Of a DNA stretch of 64,000 nucleotides, positions 42,714 to 51,432 are shown piece after piece. The translations under genes and the position numbers were made by a program. The DNA is taken from contig JAFQXL010000004.1 of the NCBI GenBank assembly GCA_017406985.1, positions 433,708 to 497,707 of the forward strand, in the 5' to 3' direction. The notes under the pieces were generated by a model. That model was not told the origin of the DNA and made no database searches. It saw nothing but the letters and a program-made list of their open reading frames with translations. The first letter of the stretch is position 1, and each line of letters opens with the position of its first letter. Source of the DNA: Candidatus Saccharimonadota bacterium. Its GTDB lineage: Bacteria; Patescibacteriota; Saccharimonadia; Saccharimonadales; Saccharimonadaceae.

Positions 42714-44240
42714 ATGTTTAAAAATATGCTAAAGAGGAGCTTCCTTTCGATAAAACGGAAGTTCGGACGGACCGTTATCCTGACACTAATCTTCTTTATG
42801 ATGGCGAATTTAGTTTTAGCGGCGTTTATTATTAAATCGGCGGTTTCGGCGCAGATGGACTATGCGAAATCGACACTCGGTGGAACGGTTTCGATTCAGG
42901 CGGATATGGATTCAATCCGCGAAAATCAGAAAACGGAGATGGAAAAAGGTGGTGACCCGCGCGAAATGTTTAAAGAGATGGCGCGACCAAGTGTTGACGT
43001 TAATACGGCGAACGAGATTGCGACGAATTATTCTGATTATGTTCGTGATTATTCTTACTCGGTTTCGACTTCGGCGAACTCGAATAATTTAGAGACGGTC
43101 GAGACGAAAAGTAATGGTGGCGGGATGCAAATGCCGGGTGGATTTGGTGGTGCTGATGGGAAGAGCTCGAGCTCTTCAAGTACGGCGCTTGATACTGATA
43201 TTACGATTTCGGGTGTAAACGCTTATGCCTATATCGACGGCGTAAAGAATGAGTCGATGACAATTAAAGACGGAAGCTATTTCGACGAGGATTCGACCGA
43301 TAAAGCTTTAATCTCTTATGAGTTTGCGGAATTAAACGGGCTTTCAGTCGGAGATACCTTTACACTTAAAAACGCCTATACAGAAGCGGAAGTCAGCTTA
43401 ACTGTAATTGGGATTTATGATACGTCGGAAGAGAGAGCGGATGCGAACACGATTTATATGAACACGGAAACGGCGGCGAAATTCTTAAGCACGGAAGATT
43501 ATAATAATGGAAACTATAATGTCGATAATGTAAACTTTTATATGACTAATTCCGACAAGGCAGAAGAATTTGTCTCGAAAATTAATTCGGACTATACGAG
43601 CCTCGCGGAGAATAATTTAAAAGTTGCGGTCGATACGAGCGAGTACGACTCGATTTCGGGTTCGATTGAATCGGTCGGAGGATTTGCGAATACAATCTTA
43701 ATTATTGTAATTATCGCGGCGATTATTATCGTAACGCTTATCGTAATGATTAACGTAAAAGACAGGCGCTATGAAATCGGGGTTCTCATGTCGCTCGGCG
43801 CGAGCAAGAAAAACGTAATCGGACAGATTATCGCGGAGCTTATAATTGTCGGGACGCTCGGGTTTATACTCGCTTCTGCGACGGGGACGGTTTTCGCCGG
43901 AACTCTAGGTAAAAGCATTGTCGATTCGCAGACAGCTTCATCTAACTCGCAACAAGAAAAAAACTTCGGTCGTCCAGGGGCTTCGTCTTCTTCGAAAGGC
44001 TCTAATTCGGGAATGCCAGAGATGCCGACGGAAGGCTCAGACAGTGGTGCAAAGAATATGAAGACAAAGATGGCGGAAAACCGCAATAATAAAAAGGTTG
44101 AACTCGACATTAACGCGAAAGTAGAAGATTATCTCTTGCTCTTTATAACGGGTTATCTCGTAATTATCGTAGCGTTAATTCTACCGTCGATTAGTATTAT
44201 GCGCTATCAGCCAAAAGAAATCTTAGCGGGAAAGGAATAA
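42714..44240 (+). CDS. FtsX/MacB-type ABC permease
   Basis: The 508-residue protein has a first membrane helix at about 18-42 and a large outer domain (about 45-320) with a Ser/Gly/Met-rich segment (GGGMQMPGGFGGADGKSSSS). Helices follow at about 325-345, 370-395 and 475-500. MINVKDRRYEIGVLMSLGASKKNV is the FtsX coupling motif, and the end reads MRYQPKEILAGKE. A second low-complexity insert (about 400-455) lies between the last helices. It works with the ATPase encoded next. The substrate is unknown; peptide export or resistance is typical of the family. Confidence 0.85.
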   Translation: MFKNMLKRSFLSIKRKFGRTVILTLIFFMMANLVLAAFIIKSAVSAQMDYAKSTLGGTVSIQADMDSIRENQKTEMEKGGDPREMFKEMARPSVDVNTANEIATNYSDYVRDYSYSVSTSANSNNLETVETKSNGGGMQMPGGFGGADGKSSSSSSTALDTDITISGVNAYAYIDGVKNESMTIKDGSYFDEDSTDKALISYEFAELNGLSVGDTFTLKNAYTEAEVSLTVIGIYDTSEERADANTIYMNTETAAKFLSTEDYNNGNYNVDNVNFYMTNSDKAEEFVSKINSDYTSLAENNLKVAVDTSEYDSISGSIESVGGFANTILIIVIIAAIIIVTLIVMINVKDRRYEIGVLMSLGASKKNVIGQIIAELIIVGTLGFILASATGTVFAGTLGKSIVDSQTASSNSQQEKNFGRPGASSSSKGSNSGMPEMPTEGSDSGAKNMKTKMAENRNNKKVELDINAKVEDYLLLFITGYLVIIVALILPSISIMRYQPKEILAGKE

Positions 44241-44241
44241 T

Positions 44242-44889
44242 ATGAATACCTTAAAAGTTGAAAATCTATCTTACTCTTATCAAAATGCTTCGGGAACACA
44301 GAAAGTTTTAGACGACGTAAACGCGGAGTTTAAAGCGGGAAAAATGTATGCGATTGTCGGGGAGTCCGGTTCGGGAAAAACAACGTTACTTAGTTTAATC
44401 TCGGCGCTCGACAAGCTTCAAGACGGAGATATTAAGTATAATTCAAAGAGCTTAAAACGAATTTCGGGACAAGAATTTAGACTTAAATATGTTAATATCG
44501 TCTTCCAGTCGTATAACTTAATTAAATATATGACTGCGCGCGAGAACGTCGAAGTCGCTTCTGACTTCGACGGCCGGAAAGTTGATCCGGATAAATATCT
44601 TTCTAAGGTCGGGATTTCGAGCGAAGAAGGGCGAAGGCTAATCGGGAAACTTTCCGGCGGGCAACAACAACGTGTTGCGATCGCGCGCGCACTTGCCTCT
44701 AATTCCCCGATTATTATGGCGGACGAGCCGACCGGAAACCTAGACGAAGATACGGAAGAAAAGATTATTGAAATCTTTAAAGAATTAGCACATAAAGAAA
44801 ATAAAATCGTGATTATCGTCACCCACTCTAGACAAGTCGCGAATAAAGCGGACAAGGTTTTAACACTAAGACGCGGAAAACTATCTTAA
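44242..44889 (+). CDS. ABC ATPase paired with the FtsX-type permease
   Basis: This 215-residue ATPase has Walker A IVGESGSGKTTLLSLISALD, the signature KLSGGQQQRVAIARALA, Walker B IIMADEPTGNLDEDT and the switch histidine IIVTHSRQ. It belongs to the LolD/MacB/FtsE group that drives permeases of the type encoded one base upstream. The length is normal and there is no tail. About 50 bases separate it from the tRNA-Met gene. Confidence 0.9.
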   Translation: MNTLKVENLSYSYQNASGTQKVLDDVNAEFKAGKMYAIVGESGSGKTTLLSLISALDKLQDGDIKYNSKSLKRISGQEFRLKYVNIVFQSYNLIKYMTARENVEVASDFDGRKVDPDKYLSKVGISSEEGRRLIGKLSGGQQQRVAIARALASNSPIIMADEPTGNLDEDTEEKIIEIFKELAHKENKIVIIVTHSRQVANKADKVLTLRRGKLS

Positions 44890-44917
44890 AAATAGGGTTT
44901 TAAAGAACGCGTTTTTA

Positions 44918-44926
44918 TGGTATAAT
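44918..44926 (+). promoter_or_regulatory. Extended -10 promoter of tRNA-Met
   Basis: TGGTATAAT ends 11 bases before the tRNA's first base at 44938. Confidence 0.5.
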
Positions 44927-44937
44927 TAAAAAATAGT

Positions 44938-45014
44938 GGTACTATAGCTCAGCTGGTTAGAGCGTGGGACTCATAAGCCCAAGGTCGGTGGTTCGATCCC
45001 ACCTAGTACCACCA
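44938..45014 (+). tRNA. tRNA with CAT anticodon (Met, or Ile after lysidine modification)
   Basis: 77 bases with encoded CCA. The acceptor GGTACTA pairs with TAGTACC, the D arm is GCTCAGCTGGTTAGAGC, the anticodon loop is CTCATAA and the T arm is GGTGG-TTCGATC-CCACC. The first pair is G-C and there is no run of three G-C pairs in the anticodon stem as in an initiator, so it is an elongator. The closing pair 31-39 of the anticodon stem is an A-G mismatch. Confidence 0.93.
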
Positions 45015-45018
45015 TTTT

Positions 45019-45852
45019 TTATTCTTCTGGTCTTACGATCGGAATATTTTTAACGAGAGAGATAATCCGGTCTAAGATAGGAGTATTAGCTGGCTTAACG
45101 AAGCTAGGGGTTTTATCGATTAGGTCGACAGTAGTAACACCTTCGGTCGTTTGGAGACGGACAGAGCCAGAAAGAACCTTCTTCCCTAGTTCTGGATCTT
45201 TCTTTAATTTTACGCCGAAGTCATAATTTCTTGAAGTCGGCGAAGCGCAAGTAACGACGAGGTCGTTTAAACCACAAGAGAGATTAGCAGTTTCCGGTTT
45301 TCCGCCGTTTTGCATTAAGATAAGGCGCATTTCGTTTAAAACGGAGTTAATAAAATCGTCAAAATCAGGGGTAGCATATTTTAATCCCCAATAGCCGGCG
45401 CCGATAGCGTAAACATTTTTAAACGAACCACAGAGCATAGCGCCGATATTATCGTCGGTTCGGTCGAACGAGAGCCAGTTAGTCTTAAAGAGTTGCTCGA
45501 CGAGGTCGGAAGTCGCAGTCAAAGTTAGCGGTTTCTGGTTATTTAAATCGGCGGCGAAAGCTCCACCGGAAATAACAGAGAAATTATCGCCAAATTGTTT
45601 AAACGAAGCGATAGTTAAGAATCCTTTACTAGCACAGATTAGAGGTTTATCGTGAGGGAGAAAAAGCATTAATTTCGGCGCAGCGTTACTCGGGACAGCA
45701 AGAATATTAATTTCGCTTCCATCGATTACGGAAGTTAAGTTTTTGTCGGGATATTTCGCCGGATCATAATAGTCGACTTGATGACCGTTTCCGGTTAAAA
45801 TTTCTCCGAGCGCAGAGCCGAACGCACCCGCACCAAAAATTGCAATCTTCAT
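45019..45852 (-). CDS. gpsA: Glycerol-3-phosphate dehydrogenase [NAD(P)+]-like protein
   Basis: The 277-residue protein begins IAIFGAGAFGSALGEILTGNG, a dinucleotide-binding loop, and has ILAVPSNA, CASKGF, FKNVYAIGAGYWGLKYAT with the catalytic lysine, and CGLNDLVVTCASPTSRNYDFG. These match GpsA, which makes glycerol-3-phosphate for phospholipids. It is about 50 residues shorter than the usual enzyme, lacking part of both domains. The stop is five bases from the end of tRNA-Met on the opposite strand. Confidence 0.85.
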   Translation of the reverse strand: MKIAIFGAGAFGSALGEILTGNGHQVDYYDPAKYPDKNLTSVIDGSEINILAVPSNAAPKLMLFLPHDKPLICASKGFLTIASFKQFGDNFSVISGGAFAADLNNQKPLTLTATSDLVEQLFKTNWLSFDRTDDNIGAMLCGSFKNVYAIGAGYWGLKYATPDFDDFINSVLNEMRLILMQNGGKPETANLSCGLNDLVVTCASPTSRNYDFGVKLKKDPELGKKVLSGSVRLQTTEGVTTVDLIDKTPSFVKPANTPILDRIISLVKNIPIVRPEE

Positions 45853-45858
45853 AGGTTA

Positions 45859-45867
45859 ATTATATCA
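45859..45867 (-). promoter_or_regulatory. Extended -10 promoter of the gpsA-like gene, leaderless
   Basis: Minus-strand TGATATAAT has its TATAAT at 45859-45864, six bases before the ATG at 45852. Confidence 0.6.
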
Positions 45868-45884
45868 CGCTTATGGTTTTTAGA

Positions 45885-45911
45885 GAAGAAAAACCGCCCT
45901 TTCTAGGACGG
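45885..45911 (-). terminator. Terminator after the DegV-family gene
   Basis: On the minus strand CCGTCCT-AGAA-AGGGCGG (45894-45911, one U-G pair) is followed by TTTTTCTTC. The plus strand would have an A-C mismatch, so it acts mainly for the minus-strand gene. Confidence 0.65.
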
Positions 45912-45918
45912 ATTCTCT

Positions 45919-47037
45919 TTAGAGGTTACTTAAATCTGGGTCAGGATCTTTTAGATAGAGCGAAGAAATTCTTGAGATTTCTGTAATGTATTTTTTCATT
46001 AACTTAGTCTTCTCGTTTAGTTCGGCATCATATCTTTTATAATCATTCCCGATTGGCTCGTCTGGGCGGACATTCTTCGAAAGGTAGATAAGCCCGACGA
46101 CGTCGTCGCCAGCGTGGGCGCAGACTGCCGGAGTTAAGCGATGCGAAAGGTCGAGCTTCGCGTCTGGGCAACAACGCTTTATCTGTCTAGATAATTCGCG
46201 AGCATCTTTAAAGGCTTCGTCTTCTTTCGAGCCACCATAGACAATCCAGACTTCTCCACTGCTTGAATAAGCGGAGTCTCGGAACTCGGCGGTAAGGGCG
46301 TTTGCGAGCGCGCGTTTACCGCGGAAGATCTCTCCGGTTGCGTTAACTTTCCCTGTTCGCGGAACATACATAAGCGGAATATCTTTCTTCGATTCCGAGA
46401 CGAAAATCTTTTTTAGAGATTTTTTAGTCAAACTCGGATCGAGCTCGGAAAAATGTCGACTTTCTTCAACGAAATCGAAACTTTTCGAAGTAAATTCGTG
46501 AACAATGTGGTTTGCGAGAAACTGATTATAAGCGAAAACTTCTCCGACGGTATGATGTCCAGAATAGATAAAAGGCACCATTTTATAGAGGTAAAACCCT
46601 AATCCTCCGGAAACGCAAGAAGTATTTAAAACGATTAAGCGATTTTTTGCCTTTAAATTCGGCATTTTTTCGCTCATAGTTATAACGCTTTTTCTAACGC
46701 AAGAGTTAATACTCGAAAGCGACTCGCCGGTTCCCGCAAAGATAACGAATTTATGGTTTACTAGGGTTGCGCGTAAAATCTTATAGACCTTATCATGGTC
46801 AATTGAAGTTACGACTTTCTCGGCTCTTTCATTTTTTACTTCACTAAAGAACTGATCAAGTTCTTCGTTCGTATTAAAATTTTTCGGTTTTTCGCCGAGG
46901 ACCTTACAGTTAATCGGGATACTAAAAATATCTAGCTTTTCCAGTTCCCTGTTTGTCAGACCAGAACTGCTATCCGTAATAATTTGGCAGTTCTCGCGAG
47001 ACAAAAAAGTGTCTTTCTTGTAGAGTTTTCTACCCAT
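45919..47037 (-). CDS. DegV family protein (fatty-acid-binding EDD fold)
   Basis: The 372-residue protein starts near CQIITDSSSGLTNRELEKL, the DegV N-terminal motif. It continues with FSIPINCKVLG, VVTSIDHDKVYKIL, IFAGTGESLSSINSCV, LIVLNTSCVSGGLGFYLY and the C-terminal RGKRALANALTAEF and SHRLTPAVCAHAGDDVVGLIYL. DegV proteins (FakB) hold a fatty acid for phosphorylation by FakA. No kinase is in the window. It is longer than the usual ~280-residue form through an insertion after ~200. An AAGGAGG ribosome site is present. Confidence 0.8.
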   Translation of the reverse strand: MGRKLYKKDTFLSRENCQIITDSSSGLTNRELEKLDIFSIPINCKVLGEKPKNFNTNEELDQFFSEVKNERAEKVVTSIDHDKVYKILRATLVNHKFVIFAGTGESLSSINSCVRKSVITMSEKMPNLKAKNRLIVLNTSCVSGGLGFYLYKMVPFIYSGHHTVGEVFAYNQFLANHIVHEFTSKSFDFVEESRHFSELDPSLTKKSLKKIFVSESKKDIPLMYVPRTGKVNATGEIFRGKRALANALTAEFRDSAYSSSGEVWIVYGGSKEDEAFKDARELSRQIKRCCPDAKLDLSHRLTPAVCAHAGDDVVGLIYLSKNVRPDEPIGNDYKRYDAELNEKTKLMKKYITEISRISSLYLKDPDPDLSNL

Positions 47038-47075
47038 ATTATTCCCTCCTTAAAGTACATAATGTGCGATTTTTT

Positions 47076-47109
47076 AAAGCTAATTAGCTTTCCACCATTT
47101 TTTATTTTA
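47076..47109 (-). promoter_or_regulatory. Promoter and palindrome upstream of the DegV-family gene
   Basis: Minus-strand TAAAAT at 47104-47109 is followed by a perfect 16-base palindrome, AAAGCTAATTAGCTTT, at 47076-47091. The palindrome lies in the predicted leader, about 39 bases before the ATG, where a repressor or a stem-loop could act. Confidence 0.45.
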
Positions 47110-47116
47110 ACATAAT

Positions 47117-48319
47117 TTATCGCTCAAGGCAAGCGAGGGATTCGATATGAGGAGTACGCGGGAAAAAGTTAAACGCTTCGAGAGAAGTCAGCTTAAAACC
47201 GTCTTTAACTAAGACTTCGACATCGCGAACTTGAGTAATTGGGCTACAAGAGAGATAGATAATTCTCTTCGGTTTAACTTCAGTTAATTTTTGGACTAGT
47301 TTTTTATCGCAGCCGGCGCGAGGGGGATCTAAAATAACGGTAGAATCCGGAGTAATATATTCTAAGGCTTCTTCAGACTTCGCGAGGACAGGCTTCGCGT
47401 TTTTAATATTTTCGCAATTCTTTTCGAGCTCTTCGTAGGCGGACTTATCAATCTCGACGAGAGTTAAATCTTTATCGCTCGCGACAGAGAGACCGATTGT
47501 CCCGACACCGGAATAGAGGTCGAGAACTCGGCTGGCGTCTCCAACTAGTTCTTTAATACGAGTTAAAGCGAGTTCATAGACGGGTAAGTTAATTTGGAAA
47601 AAGCCGTTCGGAGAATAAGAATAAGTTTTACCGAGAAGACTATCTTCGAGGTTTTTAAACTTTGGGTGAGGCTGTTTCTTTTCAAAAAGTCCGCCTTCGA
47701 CTTCGCCTTTTTTGTTACAGCGTAAAAGGAGAGATTGATAACGTCTTGCTTCGTCGTTATTCGAGTTTAGTTCGGCAATAATTTCTTCAGCTTTCTTAAA
47801 GAGTTCGGGACGTTCAAGAGAGCTAGATTTAACGATAATCTTTCGGTGAGAACCGCGGAGATGCATCGCGGGTTTAATTAAGTTGTCCTCGAAGTCATAA
47901 TAGAGAGAATATTCCATTTTATTACGATAAAAATAAAAGTTTCCGTCTGATTTTAGAGGGATTTCTTTGTCCCAGAGATTTCGATAAAGTTCTTTTAAGA
48001 CGGCGATTTTCGACTCTTCTTCATATTTTTCGCTCATAATCTGCCAAGGAGAAGTCGAGAGATATTGTTCGTCTTTCGGCTCTATCCGATTTTTACTCGG
48101 ATTTTCGATTTCTTCGGCGACAGCTTCGATAAAGCTAGATTTTTTCTTAGTAAGGCGATATTTTTTAATTCCTTCATTAGGGAGAGCGTTCCAGAAAAAA
48201 GCTTTCATACCGTTTTCGAGCGTTCCGACGCCTTGTCCGGTTGGGGCGAATTTATCTACTTTTATCGGTTTATCCGGAATGACAACTTCGTCTAAATATC
48301 TTTTCCTATTTCTACTCAT
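47117..48319 (-). CDS. TrmA/RumA-family RNA (uracil-5-)-methyltransferase
   Basis: The 400-residue protein has an N-terminal TRAM-like part (VDKFAPTGQGVGTL), a central domain, and a methyltransferase domain. That domain carries GFFQINLPVYELAL, RVLDLYSGVGTIGLSVA (SAM binding), VILDPPRAGCDKKLV and the catalytic cysteine in IYLSCSPITQVRD, ending with NFFPRTPHIESLACLER. It makes 5-methyluridine in rRNA or tRNA. The cysteines of the RumA 4Fe-4S cluster are not present (QYLSTSPWQIMSEKYEEE in their place), so it may be closer to cluster-free TrmFO-independent forms. The exact target is unknown. Confidence 0.9.
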   Translation of the reverse strand: MSRNRKRYLDEVVIPDKPIKVDKFAPTGQGVGTLENGMKAFFWNALPNEGIKKYRLTKKKSSFIEAVAEEIENPSKNRIEPKDEQYLSTSPWQIMSEKYEEESKIAVLKELYRNLWDKEIPLKSDGNFYFYRNKMEYSLYYDFEDNLIKPAMHLRGSHRKIIVKSSSLERPELFKKAEEIIAELNSNNDEARRYQSLLLRCNKKGEVEGGLFEKKQPHPKFKNLEDSLLGKTYSYSPNGFFQINLPVYELALTRIKELVGDASRVLDLYSGVGTIGLSVASDKDLTLVEIDKSAYEELEKNCENIKNAKPVLAKSEEALEYITPDSTVILDPPRAGCDKKLVQKLTEVKPKRIIYLSCSPITQVRDVEVLVKDGFKLTSLEAFNFFPRTPHIESLACLER

Positions 48320-48326
48320 TTTTAAT

Positions 48327-48335
48327 ATTATAACA
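48327..48335 (-). promoter_or_regulatory. Extended -10 promoter of the methyltransferase gene, leaderless
   Basis: Minus-strand TGTTATAAT has its TATAAT at 48327-48332, seven bases before the ATG at 48319. Confidence 0.55.
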
Positions 48336-48346
48336 TTTTCTCTCTC

Positions 48347-49405
48347 TTATTCCCAGAGGTCGAGAGTTTTTAAAGATTTTAGCTTTTTAAATTTTTCAAG
48401 GCGCTTCTTATATTTTATTCTCGAGATTTTAATAATACTAAAAGTTAAAATAAGATAGATAAATAAAAAGAGCGGATTTTTCTTCGGAAATTCGAGAAGA
48501 AATTCAGTTTTGTTGTTTAGAAAATTAATAATTCCGATATGATAAGTTAAAACTAGATTCGAGAGAGCGCCAAAGAGATTTGTAAACGGGAGATTTAAAA
48601 GTCCAAAGAGGCCGGTAAAAAAACTTAAACCCATAGAGAGAGGGATAGTCGGGAGGATAAGGAGGTTAGAGAGAAGAGAGAGGAAGTTAAAACTACCGAA
48701 AAAATAAAGCTGGAGCGGAAGACAAGCAATCGAGGCAGAGAGTGAAGAGAGGATAATTTTTCCGGGGAAACTCGGGTTTTTCGGACCGTAGAAAAAGGTT
48801 TTTAGAACTGGAAAAAGGATGGTTATCCCGAAATAAGAGAGGATAGAAAACTCGAAACCTAAATTTGTTAAAAGATAAGGATTAGCTAAAAGACAAAAAC
48901 CGAGAGTTAAAAGGACGGTTCTTTCGGGTTTTAAGGTTCTTCCGAAAAACCAAGCAAGAAGACTGTAAACCGCGACGAAGCTAGCGCGGAGGAGCGAGGG
49001 CGAGAGACCGACGAGGTTAATATAAAAAAGAAGGAGGGCAAGCGAAAAATAGAGGGCGGAAAAACGTGAGATTTTTTCAAAAATTTTACGAGAGGCGGTA
49101 ATGATAATTGAGAGATGGGTTCCGGAGACGACAATAATATGGGCGAGGCCGACAGATTTCATTTTCTGTTCAATTCCCTCCGGTAGGTCGTCTTTTTCGC
49201 CGATAAGATAACTAAGACCGAGACCGGCAGTTTCTTCGTTCGAAGAGGCTTTAACTTTGTTTATAAAAGCAGTTTTTAGCTCTGGGAAGAGAGAGCTGGT
49301 GGTTTGAGAATTTTGGAGATTTTGAAGCGGAAAAAAGATATTAACTATAATTGAATAGATAATGATAAGAATAGAGATTAAACTTAAGATGTTCCCTTTT
49401 TTCAT
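48347..49405 (-). CDS. comEC: ComEC/Rec2-type DNA-uptake channel, membrane domain only
   Basis: The 352-residue membrane protein carries the ComEC Competence-domain motifs: GLSYLIGEKDDLPEGIEQKM, VGLAHIIVVSGTHLSIII, and GLSPSLLRASFVAVYSLLAWFFGR, with eight or nine membrane helices. ComEC forms the channel that passes single-stranded DNA into the cell during natural transformation. The C-terminal beta-lactamase-like nuclease domain is missing, as is most of the N-terminal OB domain; both may be encoded elsewhere. With comFC and a PilB-type ATPase in the same window, competence is plausible. Confidence 0.87.
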   Translation of the reverse strand: MKKGNILSLISILIIIYSIIVNIFFPLQNLQNSQTTSSLFPELKTAFINKVKASSNEETAGLGLSYLIGEKDDLPEGIEQKMKSVGLAHIIVVSGTHLSIIITASRKIFEKISRFSALYFSLALLLFYINLVGLSPSLLRASFVAVYSLLAWFFGRTLKPERTVLLTLGFCLLANPYLLTNLGFEFSILSYFGITILFPVLKTFFYGPKNPSFPGKIILSSLSASIACLPLQLYFFGSFNFLSLLSNLLILPTIPLSMGLSFFTGLFGLLNLPFTNLFGALSNLVLTYHIGIINFLNNKTEFLLEFPKKNPLFLFIYLILTFSIIKISRIKYKKRLEKFKKLKSLKTLDLWE

Positions 49406-49419
49406 GGTGCGTAGGCGGA

Positions 49420-49447
49420 ACTATACTCCGATTTTTTATTTTTGCAA
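49420..49447 (-). promoter_or_regulatory. Promoter of comEC
   Basis: Minus-strand TTGCAA (49442-49447), 16 bases, TATAGT (49420-49425), 15 bases before the ATG at 49405. The short leader has no Shine-Dalgarno sequence. Confidence 0.5.
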
Positions 49448-49500
49448 GCATAAGCAAGAAATATTTTGGATTTTTACAGAGATAAACGTTGTAAAAAATA

Positions 49501-49547
49501 CAATAAAATAGGCTTTCTTGTAATGCTTTTTTAGCACAAAAAAGCCT
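49501..49547 (-). terminator. Hairpin after the secretion operon
   Basis: AGGCTTT (49510-49516) pairs with AAAGCCT (49541-49547), with further pairs (TTGT/ACAA) inside. On the minus strand ATTTTATTG follows. It lies about 60 bases after the VirB4-like stop. The wider gap 49406-49605 holds this hairpin and the comEC promoter and no gene. Confidence 0.5.
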
Positions 49548-49605
49548 CAAAAATGTAACTTTTTTCTATTTTACCCCTATAAAACCGAACAAATAAGGGA
49601 CAATT

Positions 49606-51432
49606 TTATTGATTTGCTCGCTGAACTGGGTTAGTGGTGATTAACCCTTCTTCGGTTTCAGAGGCGATAACTTGGATATGGACGTGGTTCTGGCCGGCGA
49701 AGAAGAGACCTTGTCCAACCGGGAAGTTAGCGAGACGCTTCTTCTCTTCTTCAGTAAGTTTAAAGACGTCGGAAAGGACATCGACCGCGGCGGCGGATTG
49801 TTTTAAGAGAAGCTGAAGTGAAGAGTTATGGACAATTGCGCGGCCCATTTTATTGCTCATAAAGTCTTCAACGTCCTGCGTAATTGTAGTTAAACCAAGA
49901 TAATATTTACGAGCGCGTTTCGCGAGAGAAAAGAGGAAGTTTGCGGAATCGTCGTATTGCATAAGTTGCCACGCCTCATCAACGATAAGGAGACGTTTCC
50001 TCTGGTCGGCACGAACGACGTTCCAAATATGGTTTAAGACGATATACATCGCAACCGGACGAAGCTCGTCTTCGAGGTCGCGAATATTAAAGACGACCAT
50101 TGGGTTATTAATGTTAATATTCGACTGTTGAGAGAAGATACCGGCGAAAGTTCCAGTCGTATATTTTCGGAGACGCTGCGCGAGCTGTGGACCGGTTCCG
50201 CCCATGTGAAGAAGTGTATCGTAGAAGTTAATAATGGTCGGAGGGGTAGATTGATGTGTGAGCGGATCGGAAGTAATTCCGGCACGAGCATAAGTATCAA
50301 TAAGCGCCTGATCGAGGTCGGCTTCTTCGTTCGGAGTGAGAGCCGGCATAGACTGGCCATTTGGACCGATTTGCGCGCCACCGAGCATAAGACGAAAAAG
50401 ACCGTGAAGCGTAATAAGGTTAGCACGAAGGGCGTCGGAAGCGTCTTCAGTATCGATGACTTTCGGGAGATCGAACGGGTTAATACGGACGTCAGAATTA
50501 AGAGAAAGACGAACGTAAGAGCCGCCGACGGCGTCGCAGAGTCTCTGATATTCATTTTCAGGATCGATAATTAAGATTTCAGCACCAAGCATCATTGAGC
50601 GAAGCGCTTCGAGCTTAACGGTAAAGGATTTACCGGCACCAGATTTAGCGAAGACAACCATGTTCGCGTTCTCAAGCGTAAAGCGGTCGAAAATAACGAG
50701 ACCGTTATTATGCATATTGATTCCGTAGAGAATTCCGCGCTCTTGAGTTAAGTCGGCAGAAGTAAACGGGAAGCTAGTCGAGATTGCGCCAGTGTTCATG
50801 TTACGGCGAATTTGGAGCTGGTCGGTACACATCGGCATAGTTGAGTTCATTCCCTGCTCTTGTTGGGAAGTGGCGACTTTAGAAAAGACCATTTGTTGTC
50901 CAAAGAGAGTTTCGATTTTATGTTGGACGAAGTTAAGTTCGTCGAGACTATCTGCCCAGACCGTAACATAGAGACCGAAACGGAAGAATTTTTCAGCGCC
51001 GACTTGAAGCGCGTCACGAAGTTCCTCGGCGTCTTGGATAGCGGCGTCAGTTTCTGGGTTTCTAATACGACCTTTTTCGGCGTTAAGCGAAATATCGGCT
51101 TCGAGCTGAGTAACCTTTTTACGAAGGTTTTTCATAACGATAGTCGTATCGACAGGATAAACATACATAGAAATATCGAGAACTTCGTCGATATTAATTA
51201 ACGGAGAGAGCCAACCAGTATAGAGAGTGCGCGGATAGCCATAGACATAGATTGTACGGCCATATTTTGTGCCGAGACGGAAATAGCTAGAGTGAATTTC
51301 GATTGAACTCGGAGAGATAAGGTCGCGGAGGGTAGTAATTCCCTGCTCAAAGGCGCGCTGGATTTCCGCGTCTTCCATAGTTTGGGCTTGAGCCGCGAGT
51401 TCGGCGGCGGTCAGTTTCTTTCTTCTTGCCAT
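49606..51432 (-). CDS. VirB4/TraC-like type IV secretion ATPase
   Basis: The 608-residue protein has an N-terminal part (residues ~40-230) that resembles the middle of conjugative VirB4/TraC, and a RecA-like ATPase domain. The ATPase has Walker A FAKSGAGKSFTVKLEALR near residue 262, IIDPENEYQRLCDAVGG, Walker B LLIVDEAWQLMQYDDSA near 490, and TITQDVEDF. It powers assembly of a secretion channel or pilus at the cytoplasmic membrane. The start of a full VirB4 is encoded separately in the 268-residue gene just upstream; the two overlap by one base. It is the last gene of the PrgI operon. Confidence 0.9.
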   Translation of the reverse strand: MARRKKLTAAELAAQAQTMEDAEIQRAFEQGITTLRDLISPSSIEIHSSYFRLGTKYGRTIYVYGYPRTLYTGWLSPLINIDEVLDISMYVYPVDTTIVMKNLRKKVTQLEADISLNAEKGRIRNPETDAAIQDAEELRDALQVGAEKFFRFGLYVTVWADSLDELNFVQHKIETLFGQQMVFSKVATSQQEQGMNSTMPMCTDQLQIRRNMNTGAISTSFPFTSADLTQERGILYGINMHNNGLVIFDRFTLENANMVVFAKSGAGKSFTVKLEALRSMMLGAEILIIDPENEYQRLCDAVGGSYVRLSLNSDVRINPFDLPKVIDTEDASDALRANLITLHGLFRLMLGGAQIGPNGQSMPALTPNEEADLDQALIDTYARAGITSDPLTHQSTPPTIINFYDTLLHMGGTGPQLAQRLRKYTTGTFAGIFSQQSNININNPMVVFNIRDLEDELRPVAMYIVLNHIWNVVRADQRKRLLIVDEAWQLMQYDDSANFLFSLAKRARKYYLGLTTITQDVEDFMSNKMGRAIVHNSSLQLLLKQSAAAVDVLSDVFKLTEEEKKRLANFPVGQGLFFAGQNHVHIQVIASETEEGLITTNPVQRANQ